DNA of 14,181 nt. Source: Acidobacteriota bacterium. Its GTDB lineage: Bacteria > Acidobacteriota > Blastocatellia > RBC074. The notes below the pieces were generated by a model, which ran no database searches, was not told where the DNA came from, and was given only the letters and a program-made list of their open reading frames with translations. This document shows, in pieces, positions 1-6,510 of this stretch. The stretch is taken from positions 1 through 14,181 of the forward strand of contig JAKEHZ010000139.1 in NCBI GenBank assembly GCA_022614735.1, given 5' to 3'. Position 1 is the stretch's first letter, and each line of letters begins with the position of its first letter. The position numbers and the translations under genes are program-made.

Positions 1-1049
1 GCTCTCACCTTCGCCACGAAGGCATCCTCGTGGCCGTTGAAGGAGGTGTCCGGTCCTACTGCCACCGGGAGGTCAGATGAATTAGTTAATCCGGTGACGT
101 AGGCGTTGCCAACGCTGTCCACCGCGATGCTATAGCAAAGCTCATCCCCGGAGCCTCCAATATAGCCGCTATAGACCAGCATCTCCGGATCGATCACTAG
201 CTCACGACCACGGTCATAATCGCCGATGCTGAAACCGTACCGGTGCTCGCCGTCCCTCGTCCCCACCTCCGGCAGATACTCACTCGCTACTCCCACCTTC
301 CGCCCCTTCTCCTCCTGCCAGGCCACGGGGCGTTCATCAGTGAGGACTCCCGCAGGAGTCTCCACTTCAAGCTCCCCTCCCTGATTGACCTTGAGTCCGA
401 TCGCGCCTCGGTACGACATCCGAATCTGATTCGGGTCGGCTCCGGGCTTGATAATGAAGGTGTACTTCATCCGGTTGACCGTCCCGTCAAAGACCAGATC
501 GATCCCCGGCCAGACGTTCTCATAGGCCACCCGCGAGAAGCTCCTGAGCCCCACCTGCCACCGGTCGCGGGAGCCTTTGAAGTAACTGAAGACGGCGGAG
601 GTCTGTTGCCGGCCCGTGGGGAGCAGACCCGGCCGCACGTTGACGAAATTGAGTGCGAGGGCATAACGCGATCGCGGCCCGGCTCGCGGCGTGTCGCCCT
701 TTAATGCCCCCTGTTGCAGTGGGAATGACTTCTGACTCTCCCGCGATTGGCGTTCGTCATTCAGCGCAAAGGTCAGCCCCTGACTCGTGAAGTAAATAGT
801 CGTGTTACTGCCCTGCGCGTAGAAGGCCACCTGCTTGTTCAACTGGCCGCGGTTCTCAACGAGGTAAAGTGGCAGGTTGCCAAAGTTCTCCCGCACACGC
901 GCATTCGCCGCGCCTTGCCCATTTGCTGAAGCTGTTGCCAGTTGAGCGGGTCCCCGATGCATCGCGCCGGATTCACGCGGAATGGCAGGGGGCGGAATCG
1001 TCGCAAGCGCCAAAGCGGAGCAGATTGTAAGGACAAATCGGAGTTTCAT
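1..1049 (-). CDS. SBBP-repeat beta-propeller protein, secreted (3' part beyond window)
   Basis: The minus-strand frame stays open from an ATG at 1049 to the left edge, about 349 codons, with no stop, so the C-terminal part is missing. It starts with a signal peptide (MKLRF, then a hydrophobic stretch to about residue 20). Next comes a domain with LVENRGQ near residue 60, then VAFYAQG and IYFTSQGLTF, the usual N-terminal domain of SBBP proteins (DUF7948-like, from memory). At the left edge the first propeller repeat is readable: VYSGYIGGSGDE followed by IAVDSVGNAYVTG. These proteins are exported; their function is unknown and binding or adhesion is only a guess. The start lies 18 bases after the phosphoribosyltransferase stop and has no clear Shine-Dalgarno, so it is probably the second gene of that transcript. 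Family assignment is firm, function is not. Confidence 0.85.
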   Translation of the reverse strand, partial: MKLRFVLTICSALALATIPPPAIPRESGAMHRGPAQLATASANGQGAANARVRENFGNLPLYLVENRGQLNKQVAFYAQGSNTTIYFTSQGLTFALNDERQSRESQKSFPLQQGALKGDTPRAGPRSRYALALNFVNVRPGLLPTGRQQTSAVFSYFKGSRDRWQVGLRSFSRVAYENVWPGIDLVFDGTVNRMKYTFIIKPGADPNQIRMSYRGAIGLKVNQGGELEVETPAGVLTDERPVAWQEEKGRKVGVASEYLPEVGTRDGEHRYGFSIGDYDRGRELVIDPEMLVYSGYIGGSGDELCYSIAVDSVGNAYVTGLTNSSDLPVAVGPDTSFNGHEDAFVAKVR

Positions 1050-1067
1050 ATTATCTCAGCGTGCAGA

Positions 1068-1763
1068 TCACAAAGAGCCATTATTTTTCACTGATGCGGG
1101 CTGCTGTTTCGGCATATTGTCAAGCAATTCATGCACATCTTCGTCGGTGAGTTGCGGGAACTGTTTGTACCAGAGGCCAACGGCATAAAACGATTCCGGC
1201 GTTTCCAAACAGACACAGGTGACAATACCATCTTGTGCATTGAACTCGGCGCAGGTTGATTTCGCTGCAACGGGAACTGCGATGATGATGCGCGCAGGTT
1301 GTTGTTGTTTGAGCGCTTCAACGGCCGAACACATAGTTGCGCCCGTTGCCATGCCATCATCGACAAGGATTACAGTGCGTCCATGTATGTCAGGAGCAGG
1401 GCGATGACCACGATACACCCGCTCTCGTCGTTCCAATTCTTTTCGTTCATGCTCTGTGATGGCTTCAACAATTTCTCTTGGAATATCTATGTAACTCAAT
1501 AAGTCTTCGTTAAGCACACGAATGCCGCCACTTGCTATCGCACCCAAGGCCACCTCAGGCTCGCCCGGCACTCCGAGCTTGCGGACGATCAAAATATCGA
1601 GTGGTAGGTTGAGCTTTCGGGCAATCTCGATCCCGACAGGTAAGCCGCCACGCAATAGTGCCAGCACAATCACATCAGGACGATTGGCATATTCCTTGAG
1701 CTTTTCGGCCAGTAACATTCCTCCTTCTGCCCGATCTCTGAATATTCCGAGAGTTGTTTCCAT
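1068..1763 (-). CDS. Phosphoribosyltransferase family protein
   Basis: The 231-residue protein has a type I phosphoribosyltransferase fold. The PRPP-binding loop is VILVDDGMATGAT at residues 131-143, with two acidic residues followed by the TGAT phosphate loop. LLRGGLPVG (37-45) fits the pyrophosphate-binding loop and RKLGVPGEPE (61-70) the flexible loop. The ATG at 1763 is preceded by AAGGAG five bases upstream. Such proteins transfer phosphoribose from PRPP, but this subgroup is not a known purine or pyrimidine salvage enzyme and its acceptor is unknown. As I recall, related domains occur in mycobacterial DosR (dormancy) proteins, one of which (Rv0571c) carries a dienelactone-hydrolase-like domain on the same chain; here an alpha/beta hydrolase is the divergent neighbour. 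Probably transcribed from the sigma-54 box at 1916-1931. Confidence 0.9.
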   Translation of the reverse strand: METTLGIFRDRAEGGMLLAEKLKEYANRPDVIVLALLRGGLPVGIEIARKLNLPLDILIVRKLGVPGEPEVALGAIASGGIRVLNEDLLSYIDIPREIVEAITEHERKELERRERVYRGHRPAPDIHGRTVILVDDGMATGATMCSAVEALKQQQPARIIIAVPVAAKSTCAEFNAQDGIVTCVCLETPESFYAVGLWYKQFPQLTDEDVHELLDNMPKQQPASVKNNGSL

Positions 1764-1915
1764 CTCACTCCTTTGCTTTTTGTAGGTTCAAGTTCTACGT
1801 CCTTACGGTTTGCCATGGTGTGCAATGAATAATCACCCATTTCTCTATGCCTCCTTTGAGACGGAGTGCTAATTACTGATATAGACTTTGTCTTCTAGGT
1901 GGCAATTTAGGATCG

Positions 1916-1931
1916 TGCAAAATATGTGCCG
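1916..1931 (-). promoter_or_regulatory. Sigma-54 (-24/-12) promoter for the phosphoribosyltransferase
   Basis: On the minus strand the site reads CGGCACATATTTTGCA: GGCAC at -24 and TTTGCA at -12, with exactly 10 bases between GG and GC. Transcription should start near 1905, giving a leader of about 140 bases before the ATG at 1763. It matches the RpoN consensus TGGCACG-N4-TTGCA at nearly every conserved base. Confidence 0.8.
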
Positions 1932-2003
1932 TAAAAATTCAAATTGATATTAATGGGTTTGGTAGAAGGTGAACTTACTCAGTCGATAAATATTCCCTGT
2001 GGT

Positions 2004-2017
2004 GGGGAATGTTCCCC
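2004..2017. promoter_or_regulatory. Symmetric operator-like element GGGGAATGTTCCCC
   Basis: A perfect 6-bp inverted repeat (GGGGAA/TTCCCC) with a 2-base centre. It overlaps a second, wider inverted repeat, ATTCCC at 1992-1997 with GGGAAT at 2005-2010. It lies about 75 bases upstream of the -24 box at 1916-1931, a distance suitable for an activator of a sigma-54 promoter. No T-run follows, so it is not a terminator. The binding protein is unknown. Confidence 0.45.
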
Positions 2018-2077
2018 CAATAGTGAGTGAAAGTGCGCAACCCAGTAGTGTTTCGCTCAGGCCATCTATGTCTATGC

Positions 2078-2191
2078 GGAAGCTTCTTCGTGCTACCATC
2101 CGCTCGCATCGAGGAGTTGGTGGAAATAGCCTTTACGGTGCAGCAATGTGACGGCGATCAGTGGAGCCCACACCTTAAGAAAGTGCGGGCT
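2078..2191 (-). pseudogene. Relic of an alpha-glucan (glycogen) phosphorylase gene
   Basis: On the minus strand 2191-2096 translates to a segment containing HFLKV, then APLIAVTLLHRKGYF and HQLLDASGW, followed by a TAG stop and HEEAS. The order (DHLK, a short gap, GVPLVAVxLLxRxGYFxQxLDxxGWQxEE) is the conserved N-terminal region of bacterial alpha-glucan phosphorylases (GlgP). About four residues before APL are missing compared with the family, Gln after Trp has become a stop, and nothing recognisable lies further up or down. It is a remnant of a gene once present here, not a functional frame. The family match is from memory. Confidence 0.5.
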
Positions 2192-2293
2192 TTCGCACAG
2201 TGTAATGGGTGACTTCTCGCAGTGGCCGGTGATATTCAATGCTAATGCGATGATCTGTGCCCTAAAGTTCAATGAAACCCACATTTATATCCT

Positions 2294-2309
2294 CGGCACG
2301 CTGGTTGCC
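2294..2309 (+). promoter_or_regulatory. Sigma-54 (-24/-12) promoter for the alpha/beta hydrolase
   Basis: CGGCACGCTGGTTGCC: GGCACG and TTGC with exactly 10 bases between GG and GC. Expected transcription start near 2320, leader about 94 bases. One of the best matches to the RpoN consensus in the window. Confidence 0.8.
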
Positions 2310-2413
2310 CTCCTATCACAGCAGTAGTTTTTTTCTCCTGAGTATTTGTGCCGGTCTAGGCGAACGATTGGCAAACGACTACTCACACGCATCAGTGAAA
2401 TGGAGGAATAGCG

Positions 2414-3094
2414 ATGAAAGATCAGCAGACAATAGAGGAAGCTCCCTCTTTACTCAAGGTGTGGATTCCATCAGGCGATGTTTTCCTGGAAGGCGATCTG
2501 AATGTTCCAAGGGACGCAACGGGCGTCGTGCTCTTCGTGCACGGGAGTGGAAGCAGCCGCCACAGTTCGCGCAATCAGTACGTAGCTCGAGTTATTCGAG
2601 AGGCTGGGACGGGCACACTGCTCTTCGATCTACTGACGCGGGAAGAAGAGGCAATCGATTCACGCACACGTCACCTGCGTTTTGATATCGGCCTGTTGGT
2701 GAGGAGGCTTTTGGGTGCGACGGACTGGATTACAGGGCAAGACGAGACCAGACATCTGCGCGCCGGTTACTTCGGGTCGAGTACTGGTGGCGGCGCAGCG
2801 CTCGTTGCGGCGGCTGAACTCGGTGATGAAATCGGTGCGGTCGTCTCGCGTGGCGGACGGCCCGATCTAGCGGGGGCAGCATTAAGCCGAGTACCCTCAC
2901 CCACACTGCTCATTGTCGGAGGGCTAGACGATGTGGTGATCCGACTGAACCGGGAAGCCTATGAGAAGCTGGGTTGCAAGAAAGAGTTGCGGATCGTACC
3001 GGGCGCTACGCACCTGTTTGAAGAGCCAGGTAAACTGGAAGAAGTAGCAAGCCTGGCGGCCGAATGGTTCCAGCATTTCTTGCGCGCGAAATAA
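2414..3094 (+). CDS. Alpha/beta hydrolase (dienelactone hydrolase family)
   Basis: The 226-residue protein has no signal peptide, so it is cytoplasmic. FVHGSGSSRH (41-50) is the oxyanion-hole strand and loop, and GYFGSSTGGG (118-127) carries the nucleophile elbow G-S-S-T-G with Ser123. LIVGGLDD (166-173) supplies the acidic residue (Asp172 or Asp173) and PGATH (196-200) the catalytic His200, in the order and spacing of the family. GGAGG lies seven bases before the ATG. The substrate cannot be read from sequence. It is divergent from the phosphoribosyltransferase; I recall these two domains being fused in some stress and dormancy proteins, which suggests a joint role. Its own sigma-54 box lies at 2294-2309. 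Confidence 0.92.
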   Translation: MKDQQTIEEAPSLLKVWIPSGDVFLEGDLNVPRDATGVVLFVHGSGSSRHSSRNQYVARVIREAGTGTLLFDLLTREEEAIDSRTRHLRFDIGLLVRRLLGATDWITGQDETRHLRAGYFGSSTGGGAALVAAAELGDEIGAVVSRGGRPDLAGAALSRVPSPTLLIVGGLDDVVIRLNREAYEKLGCKKELRIVPGATHLFEEPGKLEEVASLAAEWFQHFLRAK

Positions 3095-3113
3095 CGCACG
3101 CAGATTACCAACA

Positions 3114-3134
3114 CGCGCATTTGGGCTGTGCGCG
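3114..3134. terminator. Possible bidirectional hairpin between convergent genes
   Basis: CGCGCA and TGCGCG form a 6-bp GC-rich stem with a 9-base loop in the 62-base gap between the convergent hydrolase and protease genes. There is no T-run on either side, so termination by this hairpin is only a possibility. Confidence 0.3.
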
Positions 3135-3156
3135 GGATAATGTTGGAACCGAGGAC

Positions 3157-4281
3157 TTACATTTTCGCTACCTCAGCCGAAAGCTCAATGATTTTCCCTC
3201 CGCGCAACGCCTTGACGATCAGTTGACTGCCGGGTCTCAAGGCACTCAGACGAGCGTGAATCTTGTTGAAATCCGTTCCATCGCCTGAAATCTCATAGCC
3301 GGCAACAGTCAGGATGATGTCGCCTCCAACCAGGATGTCGACGTCACTGATAGTCGCGCGCGTAGAGCCACCACGCAATCCCAGATACTCGGCAGGCGAT
3401 CCTTTTGCAATGCGCTGGACGAGTAGCCCGGCTTCCTGCGGAACATTGAATATCCGGGCTATTTTCCCAGCGATGATTATCCCCTCCAGTCCCGACCAAT
3501 AGGTGGTCTGCTCCAAAAGCAATCGGCGGGCTAAATTGGAAGTCACAGCGAATCCCAACCCTTCGAAGCCTCCCGACCGGGAGATCAGGTTGCTCACGAT
3601 TCCTATGACTTCTCCCTTCATATTGAACATCGGGCCTCCTGAATTTCCCTTGTTTACTGCAGCATCTGTCTGCAACATTTCCACTGCCCGCAATCCGCCA
3701 ACTAAATTCTTGTGCGTATATCGCGCGCTCAGGTGTCCGACCGTCAGTGTGCGGTTCAAGCCATATGGAGCCCCGATCACAAAAACCTGATCGCCCACTT
3801 CTGCCTGATCGGAATCCCCCAACCTGGCAACGACAGCGTCGGTGGGAACCCAGTCGAGCTTTAGCAATGCCACGTCAGCCGTTATTACTGAGGCGATCAC
3901 TTGAGCCGGAATCTCCCTGCCTTCCGTAAACTCGACGATGACACGATCCACCGCATGCACAACGTGCGCCGCGGTCATGACTTTCCCCTCAGCTGAAATC
4001 AGAACGCCAGCACCCACTCCCGGCACTATCACAACTTCGTTTTTTGACTGAGAAGTTATCTCTCTCTTGATGGTTCGCACTGTAACCACTGATGATTTCA
4101 CCTGGCGAAACAAGTCCCGCAACTCCTGGGCATTAGCGTAAGTCCCTGCCCCTGAACCAAGTCCGAGCAAGAGTAATAGGGTCAGCCTGCCTGTCAGATT
4201 GAGATAGCTAATTGCCGGTTTTGTCATTTCGGCGCCCGCCATACTCGTTCGTGGTCTCCCTTTAATGATTTTCTGTCTCAT
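3157..4281 (-). CDS. Secreted trypsin-like (HtrA/DegP-type) serine protease with PDZ domain
   Basis: The chosen start is the ATG at 4281 (374 residues), preceded by GGAAGG and followed by a signal peptide: basic N-terminus, LTLLLLLGLGSG core and ANA|QE cleavage site around residue 51. The frame stays open upstream to 4548, but that extension lacks protein-like character and a ribosome-binding site. Catalytic residues in 374-residue numbering are His106 in TAAHVVHA, Asp136 in TADVALLKL and Ser214 in GNSGGP. From about residue 275 there is a PDZ-like domain (GLLVQRIAKGSPAEYLGLRGG, then GGDIILTVAG). Enzymes of this S1C family degrade or refold damaged proteins in the periplasm. One PDZ domain rather than two makes it closer to DegS/HtrA than to DegP. 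It is convergent with the hydrolase and divergent from the OMP gene. Confidence 0.93.
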   Translation of the reverse strand: MRQKIIKGRPRTSMAGAEMTKPAISYLNLTGRLTLLLLLGLGSGAGTYANAQELRDLFRQVKSSVVTVRTIKREITSQSKNEVVIVPGVGAGVLISAEGKVMTAAHVVHAVDRVIVEFTEGREIPAQVIASVITADVALLKLDWVPTDAVVARLGDSDQAEVGDQVFVIGAPYGLNRTLTVGHLSARYTHKNLVGGLRAVEMLQTDAAVNKGNSGGPMFNMKGEVIGIVSNLISRSGGFEGLGFAVTSNLARRLLLEQTTYWSGLEGIIIAGKIARIFNVPQEAGLLVQRIAKGSPAEYLGLRGGSTRATISDVDILVGGDIILTVAGYEISGDGTDFNKIHARLSALRPGSQLIVKALRGGKIIELSAEVAKM

Positions 4282-4385
4282 GATTCTTGCCTTCCCTCTC
4301 GAAAAATATGGCACCTGCCATAATCCTTGAAATCTGGTATCAAACGTCTCCTTCTTCTCTGTATCAGTTGTCCGTCTTGATAAAG

Positions 4386-4401
4386 GGCAAGAGCCATACC
4401 A
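4386..4401 (-). promoter_or_regulatory. Probable sigma-54 promoter for the protease (weak match)
   Basis: On the minus strand TGGTATGGCTCTTGCC: TGG and CTTGC with correct 10-base spacing, but the -24 element is GGTAT instead of GGCAC. Expected start near 4375, leader about 94 bases, like the hydrolase. Boxes of this quality occur by chance several times per window, so position is the main support. Confidence 0.45.
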
Positions 4402-4482
4402 CGGCACTTCCTGACAGACGTTTAAGGCCCCGCCTAGACAACCCGCCATACCAGCGCAGGGTTGCCGACCATCTGTGAGGGA

Positions 4483-4494
4483 GGGTGAACACCC
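4483..4494. promoter_or_regulatory. Palindrome GGGTGAACACCC, candidate activator site
   Basis: A perfect inverted repeat GGGTG/CACCC with AA at the centre, 83 bases upstream of the -24 box at 4386-4401 and about 235 bases upstream of the one at 4730-4745. It contains the GGGTRA motif found in several other intergenic regions of the window. The function is inferred from position only. Confidence 0.35.
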
Positions 4495-4729
4495 GCCTAG
4501 TGAGGAGATCACTTCGAAGGCTGCGCGAAGTTCCCCAACTTCGAACACAAAATGCGCGAAAACTCGCTATCACAGACTTGCGTCGAATTGTGCGGCCAAT
4601 TGCGTCCTATTTGGTGTTCACGACAGAAATGGTTTGACGAGCTTTGACTCCTGTGATTTCTCAGGAACGCTCATTGCGACTCGTTTGGGCAAGAATGGTA
4701 AGGATGAGGAAGCGCAGCGATTTTTGAAG

Positions 4730-4745
4730 CGGCATAGATATTGCC
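4730..4745 (+). promoter_or_regulatory. Sigma-54 (-24/-12) promoter for the OMP gene
   Basis: CGGCATAGATATTGCC: GGCAT and ATTGC, 10 bases between GG and GC. Expected start near 4756, leader about 49 bases to the ATG at 4805. Confidence 0.75.
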
Positions 4746-4804
4746 TCTCTGCTCAATAGATCGTGATTCTCCTGAGACTGGAACAGAAAACAAGGAGAAA
4801 GATT

Positions 4805-5437
4805 ATGAACAAGTCAGATTTTTGTTTACGTGTTGTGTTTCTCTTATTGCTCATCGTTATGCTGGCTGTGGCGGGCTTCGCGCAAAATGAAAGCTATAAG
4901 AGAGAAGTTTATGGAAACATCGGTTACGGCATGTTAGGCGATGATGAGGGTAGCCATGGGCGCGATCTCATGTTTGGGGGTGGTTTTGGCTATCGTCTCA
5001 GCCGCCGTTGGGGACTGGCCATCGAAGCCTCGCGCAATGGGAATCATCGTGAGACTGCGGAGTTCGTAATGGATGGGTATGCAGCGCTTGTCGGCGGCGC
5101 TTTGCAGTATCACCTGCTCGCGGAGAGAAAGACCCAGCCTTATCTGCGTTTCGGCCTGAGCTATGCCCGTTACGACGGCAGGTTTATTCCCAATCCATCC
5201 ACGCCGCCGTCCGGATTTTCCGTACAACCGGGATCAGGAAAAAGCGGAGCGCAGAACTTTATTGGACCCGACTTCGGTATAGGCGCCAAGATTTTTGTAA
5301 CTAAAAGTGTCTCTATTCGCCCTGAATTCAGGGTGGCGCCGCTGCGGGGCTTGGGTGGTTACGAGCCCTTCCGCCACGTACTGGAACCGCCTCTTTTTGC
5401 TTCGTGGTTCAGTGTCGGTATCGGCTATCATTGGTGA
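4805..5437 (+). CDS. Small outer-membrane beta-barrel protein
   Basis: The ATG at 4805 is preferred over one at 4763 because AAGGAG lies seven bases before it and a clean signal peptide follows (MNKSDFCLR, LLLLIVMLAVAG, cleavage after GFA near residue 26). The mature chain of about 184 residues alternates hydrophobic and polar residues, with glycine/aromatic-rich strands such as VYGNIGYGML, GGGFGYRLSRRWGLAIEAS, YLRFGLSYARY and SIRPEFRVAP, and it ends in SVGIGYHW with an aromatic C-terminal residue as Bam-dependent barrels do. That fits an eight-stranded OmpA/OmpX-like barrel. Function is unknown; envelope stress protection or adhesion are the usual roles. It is transcribed divergently from the periplasmic protease. 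Confidence 0.88.
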   Translation: MNKSDFCLRVVFLLLLIVMLAVAGFAQNESYKREVYGNIGYGMLGDDEGSHGRDLMFGGGFGYRLSRRWGLAIEASRNGNHRETAEFVMDGYAALVGGALQYHLLAERKTQPYLRFGLSYARYDGRFIPNPSTPPSGFSVQPGSGKSGAQNFIGPDFGIGAKIFVTKSVSIRPEFRVAPLRGLGGYEPFRHVLEPPLFASWFSVGIGYHW

Positions 5438-5486
5438 AAGGCATGAGCACACACTACTTTAACCGAGCAGGAACTCGCATTACCAC

Positions 5487-5504
5487 GGCAGTCGACACAC
5501 TGCC
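5487..5504 (+). terminator. Hairpin downstream of the OMP gene
   Basis: GGCAGT-cgacac-ACTGCC, a 6-bp stem 50 bases after the OMP stop. No T-run follows, so it may be a weak terminator or an RNA-stabilising 3' hairpin. Confidence 0.3.
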
Positions 5505-5516
5505 ATGCAACAACAG

Positions 5517-5573
5517 TCCGAAGCGGCCGAGTCTCACCTGACTTCAGCTTCACCGAGCAAGAGCCGCTTCGGA
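5517..5573. terminator. 11-bp inverted repeat between convergent genes
   Basis: TCCGAAGCGGC at 5517-5527 is perfectly repeated inverted as GCCGCTTCGGA at 5563-5573, enclosing 35 bases. It fills the gap between the convergent OMP gene and MFS remnant and abuts the stop codon of the latter. TTATCTTCT follows on the plus strand. A long-loop bidirectional terminator is the likeliest role. Confidence 0.4.
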
Positions 5574-6122
5574 TTATCTTCTCTGACGATTGTGGTTGTG
5601 ATTAGCCCCGCTGCCTTTGATGTTGCTCGCCTCAACCTCAGCCTTGCGAATATCCACTAAACTTAGTAAGGCCAAGCCGAGGATGAAGAAGACGGCCAGC
5701 GAAAGGATGGCCACACGATACTGGCCGGTAAATTGGAACGCGAGGCCGAAGAGAAGTGGTCCCAGCCAACTGCTGCCCTTATCGCTGATCTCGTAGAGAC
5801 TGAAATACTCTGCTTCTTCCCCCTTCGGGATCATCTGTGAATAGAGCGAACGGCTTAGCGCCTGACTGCCGCCCAGCACCAGCGCGATTACCGCGCCAAG
5901 AATGAAAAATTGGAGTACGCTCTGTAACCAGCCATAGATGTAAACGAGCGTGCCGATCCAGATCAAGAGGCTGAGCATAACCGCCCGTTTGGAGCCAAAT
6001 GTTTGAGCGAGGAAGTTGAAAATAAGACTGCCGAAGAAGGCGACAAATTGCACCATCAAGATAACGCCAGCGAGAGTAGAGATCGGAATCTTCAACTCTT
6101 CTTGCCCAATCGAGCAAGCTGC
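5574..6122 (-). pseudogene. MFS transporter (UMF1/Atg22-like), C-terminal half only
   Basis: The minus-strand frame starts after a TAG at 6123-6125 with GQEELKIPIS and reads through about five membrane segments: GVILMVQFVAFFGSLIF, AVMLSLLIWIGTLVYIY, FFILGAVIALVLGG, GPLLFGLAFQFTG and VAILSLAVFFILGLALL. The segment LGGSQALSRSLYSQMIPKGEEAEYFSLYEISDKGSSWLGPL is typical of UMF1-type permeases of about 430-450 residues. The first 250 or so residues are missing and no remnant of them is seen upstream. The only near start is a TTG at 6095. The fragment begins within 30 bases of a sigma-54 box (6150-6165), as if that promoter region had been joined to it, so it could still be transcribed. A functional half-transporter is unlikely. 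Confidence 0.75.
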
Positions 6123-6149
6123 CTATGGACCTGTCGACTATGTCACCAG

Positions 6150-6165
6150 AGCAATACGGATGCCG
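6150..6165 (-). promoter_or_regulatory. Sigma-54 (-24/-12) promoter facing the MFS remnant
   Basis: On the minus strand CGGCATCCGTATTGCT: GGCAT and ATTGCT with 10-base spacing. Expected start near 6139, only about 15 bases upstream of the truncated reading frame. Confidence 0.7.
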
Positions 6166-6278
6166 CGTCTTTATTCAAGCTTTTCACCGCGAATTGGAGG
6201 ATGTCTCGGACCCAGCGCGTCACAATGGCGCCTTACATGATACTGACTGAGGTTACACAGTTTAACTATCATTCTGAT

Positions 6279-6294
6279 GGGCATACGTCTTGCA
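6279..6294 (+). promoter_or_regulatory. Sigma-54 (-24/-12) promoter for USP1
   Basis: GGGCATACGTCTTGCA: GGCAT and CTTGCA, 10 bases between GG and GC. Expected start near 6305, leader about 206 bases including two inverted repeats. A second, poorer box (TGGGACAGTAGTTGCA, 6332-6347) overlaps the adjacent 9-bp hairpin and has the same spacing. Confidence 0.75.
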
Positions 6295-6324
6295 AAGTAA
6301 GTAATTGCTTTTCGGCGCTAATAA

Positions 6325-6345
6325 CAACTACTGGGACAGTAGTTG
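6325..6345. repeat. Perfect 9-bp hairpin in the USP1 leader
   Basis: CAACTACTG and CAGTAGTTG are exact inverted copies separated by GGA. The hairpin starts about 20 bases after the predicted transcription start. It may be an RNA structure in the leader or a protein-binding palindrome. No T-run follows. Confidence 0.55.
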
Positions 6346-6387
6346 CAGAGGAGTCATTCATGTCGCTTTGCGACACCCAGAAACAAT

Positions 6388-6496
6388 GAAAACTAGGGGC
6401 TGGGGGCTGGAGGCTGGGGGCTGGAAGTTGGAGAAGGTACTAAATCTTCTCTTCAGCCCCAGCCCCCCAGCCTCCAGCCCCCAGCCCCTAGTTTTC
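6388..6496. repeat. Large GC-rich inverted repeat (MITE-like), upstream of USP1
   Basis: The 33-base arms 6388-6420 and 6464-6496 are perfect inverted copies. They begin GAAAACTAGGGGCTGG and consist of tandem GGGGCTGG/GGAGGCTGG units. The 43-base centre holds a further stem GAGAAG/CTTCTC (6431-6436, 6446-6451), so the whole 109 bases can fold into one long hairpin. The plus-strand arm has several G-runs of four or five and could form a G-quadruplex. No open frame and no clear target duplication. It ends three bases before the USP1 Shine-Dalgarno. Confidence 0.85.
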
Positions 6497-6510
6497 AGAG
6501 GAGGTTTGGA

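Larger units (their letters stand above)
1764..2413. other. Divergent intergenic region, phosphoribosyltransferase / hydrolase
   Basis: These 650 bases hold no intact gene. They contain two divergent sigma-54 boxes (1916-1931 minus, 2294-2309 plus), a symmetric GGGGAA-TG-TTCCCC element at 2004-2017, a hairpin GTGCG/CGCAC near 2182-2197, a GGGTGA motif at 2207-2212, and a decayed fragment of an alpha-glucan phosphorylase gene on the minus strand (2078-2191). Short open frames here have no ribosome-binding site or recognisable product. Confidence 0.7.
4282..4804. other. Divergent intergenic region, protease / OMP
   Basis: These 523 bases hold no gene I can support. They carry a weak minus-strand sigma-54 box (4386-4401), a strong plus-strand one (4730-4745), a palindrome GGGTG-AA-CACCC at 4483-4494, a hairpin CGAAGTT-cccc-AACTTCG at 4526-4543, and a direct repeat of CCCGCCTAG about 62 bases apart (near 4430 and 4492). 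Open frames on both strands give no recognisable domain. Confidence 0.6.
6123..6510. other. Divergent intergenic region, MFS remnant / USP1
   Basis: These 388 bases hold no gene. They contain divergent sigma-54 boxes only 113 bases apart (6150-6165 minus, 6279-6294 plus), a perfect 9-bp hairpin (6325-6345) and a large GC-rich inverted repeat (6388-6496) ending just before the USP1 ribosome-binding site. Confidence 0.7.

Noticed and set aside
243..704. 153-codon plus-strand frame
   Set aside because: It is antisense to the clearly coding SBBP protein gene.
1864..1872. GAGTGCTAA, the right half of a CIRCE (HrcA) operator
   Set aside because: The left half TTAGCACTC is absent at the required 9-base distance (4 of 9 matches), so it is a chance half-site.
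1899..1920. TGGCAATTTAGGATCGTGCAA as a plus-strand sigma-54 site
   Set aside because: The GG to GC spacing is 14 bases instead of 10.
3398..3413. GGCGATCCTTTTGCA, sigma-54-like, plus strand
   Set aside because: Lies inside the protease gene, antisense, with no gene to drive, and lacks the A of GGCA.
4282..4548. N-terminal extension of the protease reading frame (89 extra codons)
   Set aside because: No ribosome-binding site at the upstream start, composition unlike a protein, and the signal peptide of the real protein would lie internally. A probable promoter at 4386-4401 also falls inside it.
4664..4680. AGGAACGCTCATTGCG as a sigma-54 site for the OMP gene
   Set aside because: Spacing is right but the -24 element is poor; a much better box lies at 4730-4745. 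GG-N8-TTGC alone is expected about seven times in this window.
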